Assembly (NCBI GenBank): GCA_964392615.1
Contig: CAYMRB010000355.1
Span: 1 to 10,666, forward strand
Origin: CAYMRB01 sp964392615
GTDB lineage: Bacteria > Planctomycetota > UBA8108
DNA length: 10,666 bases
Reading direction: 5' to 3'
Shown here: positions 7,313 to 10,666 of the stretch, in pieces
Numbering within the stretch: position 1 is the first letter of the stretch
Layout: every line of letters begins with the position of its first letter
The notes under the pieces: model-generated
The model's database searches: none
What the model was told of the DNA's origin: nothing
What the model saw: the letters and a program-made list of their open reading frames with translations, nothing else
Program-made: the position numbers and the translations under genes

Positions 7313-9640
7313 CTACTCGAGGGTCACGTCGAAGTACACCGAGTGCCGGCCGTACATCTCGAAGAACGGCTTGAGGGGCACGTCGCCGATCCGGAATCGC
7401 AACGTGCTCGGGTCGCCGTTGATCGACTTGCCGATGTCCGTAGCGTCGAGCGTCACGGGACGCCACTCCTCGCGCGCGGCAGACTCCTCGGTGCACAGCA
7501 GAACGGGTCCGTAGAAGATGCTCGCGATGTTCGGCTGGTCCATCAGCGGGCTCAGATGGAACGAGAACGGCATGTGCAGCTCGATCACATCGCCCCGCTT
7601 CCAGGCGCGGCGCAGCCCTACGTAGGTGCCGGGTACGGCCTCGACCGCCCGCTCCATCCCGTTGACCCCGACCGAGAAGCCCCGCGTCGCCCACCTCGGA
7701 ACGCGTACCCTGATGTCGAATGAGCCCTCACCCTCGACGATGAGTCGGACCGTGTCGGCGTAGGGGAAGCTCGTGCGCTGTGTCAGCACCACGTCGCGTT
7801 CGGTCCAGGTCAGCGTGGAGGGGACGTAGAGATTCACCCAGAGCGCCGAGTCGTCGGCGCTGCGAAAGTAGATCGAATCCTGCAGCTTCGTGCTGCTCTC
7901 GAGCGCGGTGCCGTTACAGCAGGTGAAGCCGTCCATCCTCGGGTTGCCGAATCCCTTGTGAGCGCCCGGGTTGAGCGGCACGTGGTAGGTGTTGCCAGGG
8001 CTGTCTTGCGCCACGGACGCGAGGATGTGGTTGTAGAGAGCCTGCTCGTAGTAGTCCATGTACCGGGCGCTCGGGTCGAACAGGAAGAGCTGGCGGCTCA
8101 GCTTCAGCAGGTTGTAGGTCGCGCAGGTCTCGTTCTGGCCACCGCGGTGGAAGCCGTTCGCGAACAGCGTGTCCGGCTCTGCGGTGAAGCACTCCGAGTT
8201 GTTCGGCTTCTTGGCCCCGGCTACGCCGCCGATGCTGTACATGTACGAGTGGGTGCAGATGTCCCAGAAGTTCTCGGCCACCCGGTGGTACGGCGGCTCC
8301 TGTGTGACCCGGTACGTCTCCAGTGCACCGGTGATCTGGGGGACGTGCTGGTTTGCGTGCTTGCCGCGCAGCGTATCGACGTTGCACGCGAGGCCGTGGG
8401 CGTGCTCGGCGTTGCCGAAGAAGAAGTCGATGTTGTCGAACAGCTTGGCGCACTTCAGGAATCGCTCGTCCTTCGTGAGACGGAACAGCCGCGCGAGGAC
8501 CTCGTTCATGCCGCCGTACTCGCCGGCGATGTAGCGGTTCCACATCTTGATGCGCGTTGCCGTCGGGACGACTTCCAAGCGTCGATAGACCCACAGCCCC
8601 ATGCCGCGGGCGATCTCGAGGGCCTTCTCGTTGCCGCCGACCTCGTAGCAATCGAGCAGGCCCGCGAGAATCTTGTGCAGCGTGTAGTACGGCGCCCAGA
8701 TCTGATGGTTTCCGCCGCCGTACGTCGCGCCCTTCTCGAGCAGGATGAACTGGTCCGGTGGGTACGCGCTGATGAAACCCTCGCCCCAGTTCCAGTAGTC
8801 GTGGCGACTCCCCTCCTTGCTCAGGTCGGAATCGTAGTTCGCCTTGCCAGGGCCTGGTGGGACCTTCGTCGGATCCGCCTGGAATGGGCCGCTCTTCTCG
8901 ACGGGGCGCCCCGACTTTCGAGACAGGTCGTACAGCGTCTCGATCAGGGAGTCCATCTTGCGCAGGAAGGCGTAGCGCAGCGCCTCGTCGTACGTCGTGC
9001 CGGCCGCGGCCTGCGCGATGGCCGACAGGTAGTGCCCGCTGGCGTGACCGCGCAGCTTGGTCTTCTGGTTGTCCCAGCCGCCCAGCGGATGTGTGCTCGG
9101 TGGCTGCTTCTGGCCGAACGCATCCCGGAACATGTAGAGGAAGCGGTCGGGATCGGTCTTGACCAGGGTGCGGATGAACTTGTCACGGTTCTCGATCAGA
9201 GGCGTGGGTTGTCCTCTCTCATCGGAGTTCAAGACGACCCGACCCAACGAGAACGGCTCGAGCTGGCGGCGCGGGGTGGCCACCGCATCCGACGGCGACT
9301 TCACGGTCACGGTGGCGACAGGTCGGAATCCCGTGCCGGGTACGACACCGGACACGGTGTAGGTACCCGGTTCGAGGACCTGACGGTTGTCCTTCGGCGC
9401 GGGCCACAGGACGCGAACCTTCGGACCGCTCGCACCGCCCCGGTACGCGCCGCGCACGAATCGCGGCAATCGCGGCAAGTGGCCGACGATCGTCGACGCG
9501 TCGATGTCGGGAATGCCGACGAGCTCGGGAACGCCGGCCGGGGCGTCCTGAGTTCGCGCTTCGCCTCCCGACCCGATTTCAAAGACCGTCAGCGCGGCCA
9601 CCAAGAGCACGGGCAACCGTCTCGTTCTCTCGCTCGTCAT
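7313..9640 (-). CDS. Secreted GH127 (DUF1680) beta-L-arabinofuranosidase-like protein with bacterial Ig-like domain
   Basis: The best start is ATG at 9640, giving 775 residues. The frame stays open upstream but there overlaps the preceding gene, and only this ATG puts a signal peptide (RTRRLPVLLVAALTVF) at the N-terminus. No strong ribosome-binding site precedes it, so coupling to the gene 22 bp upstream is possible. Residues about 62-113 resemble a bacterial Ig-like group 4 domain (VRVLWPAP, PGTYTVSGVV). From about 125 to the end is DUF1680/GH127: LRGHASGHYLSA, QIWAPYYTLHKILAGL, GGMNEVLARL. The zinc-cysteine active site of Bifidobacterium HypBA1 (Glu322, Glu338, Cys340, Cys417, Cys418) is fully matched by Glu488, Glu504, Cys506, Cys574 and Cys575, the spacing of the first three being identical. 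It should be catalytically competent and act outside the cytoplasm. Related GH127 members have other specificities, such as aceric acid, so the exact sugar is uncertain. Confidence 0.9.
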   Translation of the reverse strand: MTSERTRRLPVLLVAALTVFEIGSGGEARTQDAPAGVPELVGIPDIDASTIVGHLPRLPRFVRGAYRGGASGPKVRVLWPAPKDNRQVLEPGTYTVSGVVPGTGFRPVATVTVKSPSDAVATPRRQLEPFSLGRVVLNSDERGQPTPLIENRDKFIRTLVKTDPDRFLYMFRDAFGQKQPPSTHPLGGWDNQKTKLRGHASGHYLSAIAQAAAGTTYDEALRYAFLRKMDSLIETLYDLSRKSGRPVEKSGPFQADPTKVPPGPGKANYDSDLSKEGSRHDYWNWGEGFISAYPPDQFILLEKGATYGGGNHQIWAPYYTLHKILAGLLDCYEVGGNEKALEIARGMGLWVYRRLEVVPTATRIKMWNRYIAGEYGGMNEVLARLFRLTKDERFLKCAKLFDNIDFFFGNAEHAHGLACNVDTLRGKHANQHVPQITGALETYRVTQEPPYHRVAENFWDICTHSYMYSIGGVAGAKKPNNSECFTAEPDTLFANGFHRGGQNETCATYNLLKLSRQLFLFDPSARYMDYYEQALYNHILASVAQDSPGNTYHVPLNPGAHKGFGNPRMDGFTCCNGTALESSTKLQDSIYFRSADDSALWVNLYVPSTLTWTERDVVLTQRTSFPYADTVRLIVEGEGSFDIRVRVPRWATRGFSVGVNGMERAVEAVPGTYVGLRRAWKRGDVIELHMPFSFHLSPLMDQPNIASIFYGPVLLCTEESAAREEWRPVTLDATDIGKSINGDPSTLRFRIGDVPLKPFFEMYGRHSVYFDVTLE

Positions 9641-9662
9641 CGCGTTGCGCTCTGCTGTCTGT

Positions 9663-10666
9663 TCAATCGCAGTGAGTGTAGGTCTCGCAGCCCTCGCCAG
9701 CGCCGGGATCCACATCACACGTCGCGTCGGGGCGCGGTGGGCCGGGAGGGGCCGGCGGCGGGCCGCCCAAAAACAGGAAGCCGAACAGGCCGACGGGATC
9801 CGAGACGTCCAATCGACCATCGTCGTTGGCGTCCGCCGCGTCGCGGCACGGAAGGTCGACGCCGCCGAGGAAGAGCTTGTCGAGGATGCGGACCGGGTCG
9901 CTGATGTCGAGCCGCCCATCGTCGTTCGCATCGCCGCGGAAGAAGATCTCGTCGCTGGCGGCGATGAGGACGCGCGAGGCGTAGTGCGTCCCGTGCGCCG
10001 TTTGGCCGCGGAACGTCAATCCGGGGACGATGCGCCCGCCACTGGCGAGGCTGCCGTCGCCCCGGAACGCATCGCCGGGGGCCGGGTTCGGAGGACCGTG
10101 GCACCAGCCGCGGTAGAAGTCGAGAGTGACGGTCTCGCTCCCTTCCATCGGGGCGGTTGCCTCGACCGCGATGCGCAGAACGGAGCTCGGGCTCTCGGCG
10201 ATGTCGAGAGTGACCGGCTGCGTGAAGCTGAGCACGCAGACCGATGACGCCTGCACCGGGCACGGCGGATCTTGGTCGGGAATGAGCCCGGTCACCTCGA
10301 AGCCGTTGTCCTGGAGTCCTTCCGGCGCGTGGGCAGTCACGGTGCCGGCCGTCGTCACGTCGATGATCTGCGCCGGATCGGCCGACGCGAGGAACGACCA
10401 GGACTGAAGGCCAGGTTCGCCGGCAGGGTAGCCGAGCGAGTGGATCTGGACATCCGCGGCGAAGCGGACCGTCGCGCCTGGCGCTGCGACGATGCGGCGC
10501 GGCGCGTCGTATCGGAGCTCGAACACCGGTCCCGACGTCTCGCACTCATCCGGCACGCCGTTGCTGTTGTCGTCCGAGCTCGTCCCCGCCGCGACGTCGG
10601 TCTCGTCGGGTATGCCGTTGCCGTTGCAGTCGCGGCAGTCTCGGAGCTCGGGCTCGCATTCGTCCG
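9663..10666 (-). CDS. Secreted cohesin-like/dockerin-like planctomycete protein, N-terminus outside window
   Basis: Only the last 333 residues are in the window; the frame runs off the right edge without a start. The visible part opens with NGxPDEC-type repeats (NGNGIPDE and NSNGVPDE, 19 residues apart), acidic calcium-binding units common in planctomycete secreted proteins. A beta-rich region of about 170 residues follows (GLQSWSFLAS, VCVLSFTQPVTL) that resembles cohesin-like adhesion sandwiches. Next come two EF-hand/dockerin-type loops (DANDDGRLDISD and DANDDGRLDVSD, 33 residues apart), each followed by a DPV...LFLGG helix, then a proline-rich tail ending in Cys-Asp. I recognise the domain types but not a specific function; it has no visible catalytic motif. 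It probably heads an operon with the GH127 gene 22 bp downstream, suggesting a surface, scaffold or binding role in the same glycan pathway. The GTG at 10556 is internal to the repeats and is not the start. Confidence 0.85.
   Translation of the reverse strand, partial: DECEPELRDCRDCNGNGIPDETDVAAGTSSDDNSNGVPDECETSGPVFELRYDAPRRIVAAPGATVRFAADVQIHSLGYPAGEPGLQSWSFLASADPAQIIDVTTAGTVTAHAPEGLQDNGFEVTGLIPDQDPPCPVQASSVCVLSFTQPVTLDIAESPSSVLRIAVEATAPMEGSETVTLDFYRGWCHGPPNPAPGDAFRGDGSLASGGRIVPGLTFRGQTAHGTHYASRVLIAASDEIFFRGDANDDGRLDISDPVRILDKLFLGGVDLPCRDAADANDDGRLDVSDPVGLFGFLFLGGPPPAPPGPPRPDATCDVDPGAGEGCETYTHCD
9798..9932 (-). repeat. Tandem pair of EF-hand/dockerin-like calcium loops
   Basis: Two 12-residue loops encoded at 9897-9932 and 9798-9833 are nearly identical in protein sequence (DANDDGRLDISD and DANDDGRLDVSD). 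Asp/Asn at positions 1, 3, 5, 9 and 12 provides the expected calcium ligands. Each loop is followed by an Asp-Pro-Val helix ending in Leu-Phe-Leu-Gly-Gly. Spacing is 99 bp (33 residues). The codons differ between copies, so this is an old duplication of the domain, not a recent DNA repeat. Confidence 0.85.
10542..10664 (-). repeat. NGxPDEC-type acidic repeats
   Basis: Going along the minus strand, a partial unit (DECE, with the first codons outside the window) is followed by DCNGNGIPDET starting at 10631 and DDNSNGVPDEC starting at 10574, with a 19-residue period. These units resemble thrombospondin type 3-like calcium-binding repeats often found in planctomycete exported proteins. They probably continue past the right edge. 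Confidence 0.75.

Noticed and set aside
7958..9904. 648-codon open frame on the plus strand, antisense to the GH127 gene
   Set aside because: The opposite strand carries a complete GH127 domain with intact active-site residues. The plus-strand translation is low-complexity Arg/Val/Ala with no domain, and it also crosses into the dockerin-like gene.
9641..9931. N-terminal extension of the GH127 gene up to 9931
   Set aside because: It would overlap the dockerin-like gene, its translation is low-complexity Ser/Arg/Thr, and a proper signal peptide starts at the ATG at 9640.
9798..9932. Recent DNA-level duplication or mobile element in the dockerin-like tail
   Set aside because: The two copies share protein sequence but differ at many codon third positions, and no inverted repeats or transposase are nearby. 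This is the normal two-loop domain.

Overview
The window looks like part of a chromosome from an uncultured or little-studied member of the Planctomycetota (PVC superphylum). It is very GC-rich and is filled with large secreted proteins of types typical of that group. These include a hydrazine-synthase-alpha-like beta-propeller diheme protein, a GH106-type glycosidase, a DUF1680/GH127 protein, and a protein ending in two GDANDDGRLD-type EF-hand (dockerin-like) repeats preceded by NGNGIPDE-type calcium-binding repeats. The phylum assignment is an inference from family content; no rRNA or marker gene is present. I found no tRNA, CRISPR array, insertion sequence or phage gene.

Layout. Positions 1-84 hold a degenerate hexanucleotide array (CGGAGT/CGGAAT). 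Positions 85-168 are a short leader that contains a perfect GTGA-N6-TCAC palindrome, resembling a CRP/FNR-family operator, and a strong Shine-Dalgarno sequence. Two plus-strand genes follow as a probable operon with a 34-bp gap. The first (169-3813) is a secreted protein with discoidin-like, poly-proline, CBM9-like and beta-propeller parts and two c-type heme motifs. The second (3848-7303) is a secreted GH106-like alpha-L-rhamnosidase. Nine bases after its stop, two minus-strand genes converge on it. In transcription order these are a cohesin-like/dockerin-like secreted protein whose N-terminus lies outside the window (10666-9663), then, 22 bp downstream, a secreted GH127-type beta-L-arabinofuranosidase with a bacterial Ig-like domain (9640-7313).

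How they may work together (inference). The four genes look like a small locus for breaking down plant- or algal-type polysaccharide carrying L-rhamnose and L-arabinofuranose, such as pectic rhamnogalacturonan or arabinogalactan. The two enzymes would trim the side-chain sugars. The dockerin-like protein could supply calcium-dependent attachment or assembly. The diheme protein, with its carbohydrate-binding modules, is the most novel part: it suggests a redox or electron-transfer step tied to glycan binding. Several long open frames antisense to these genes are GC-driven shadows and are not annotated.
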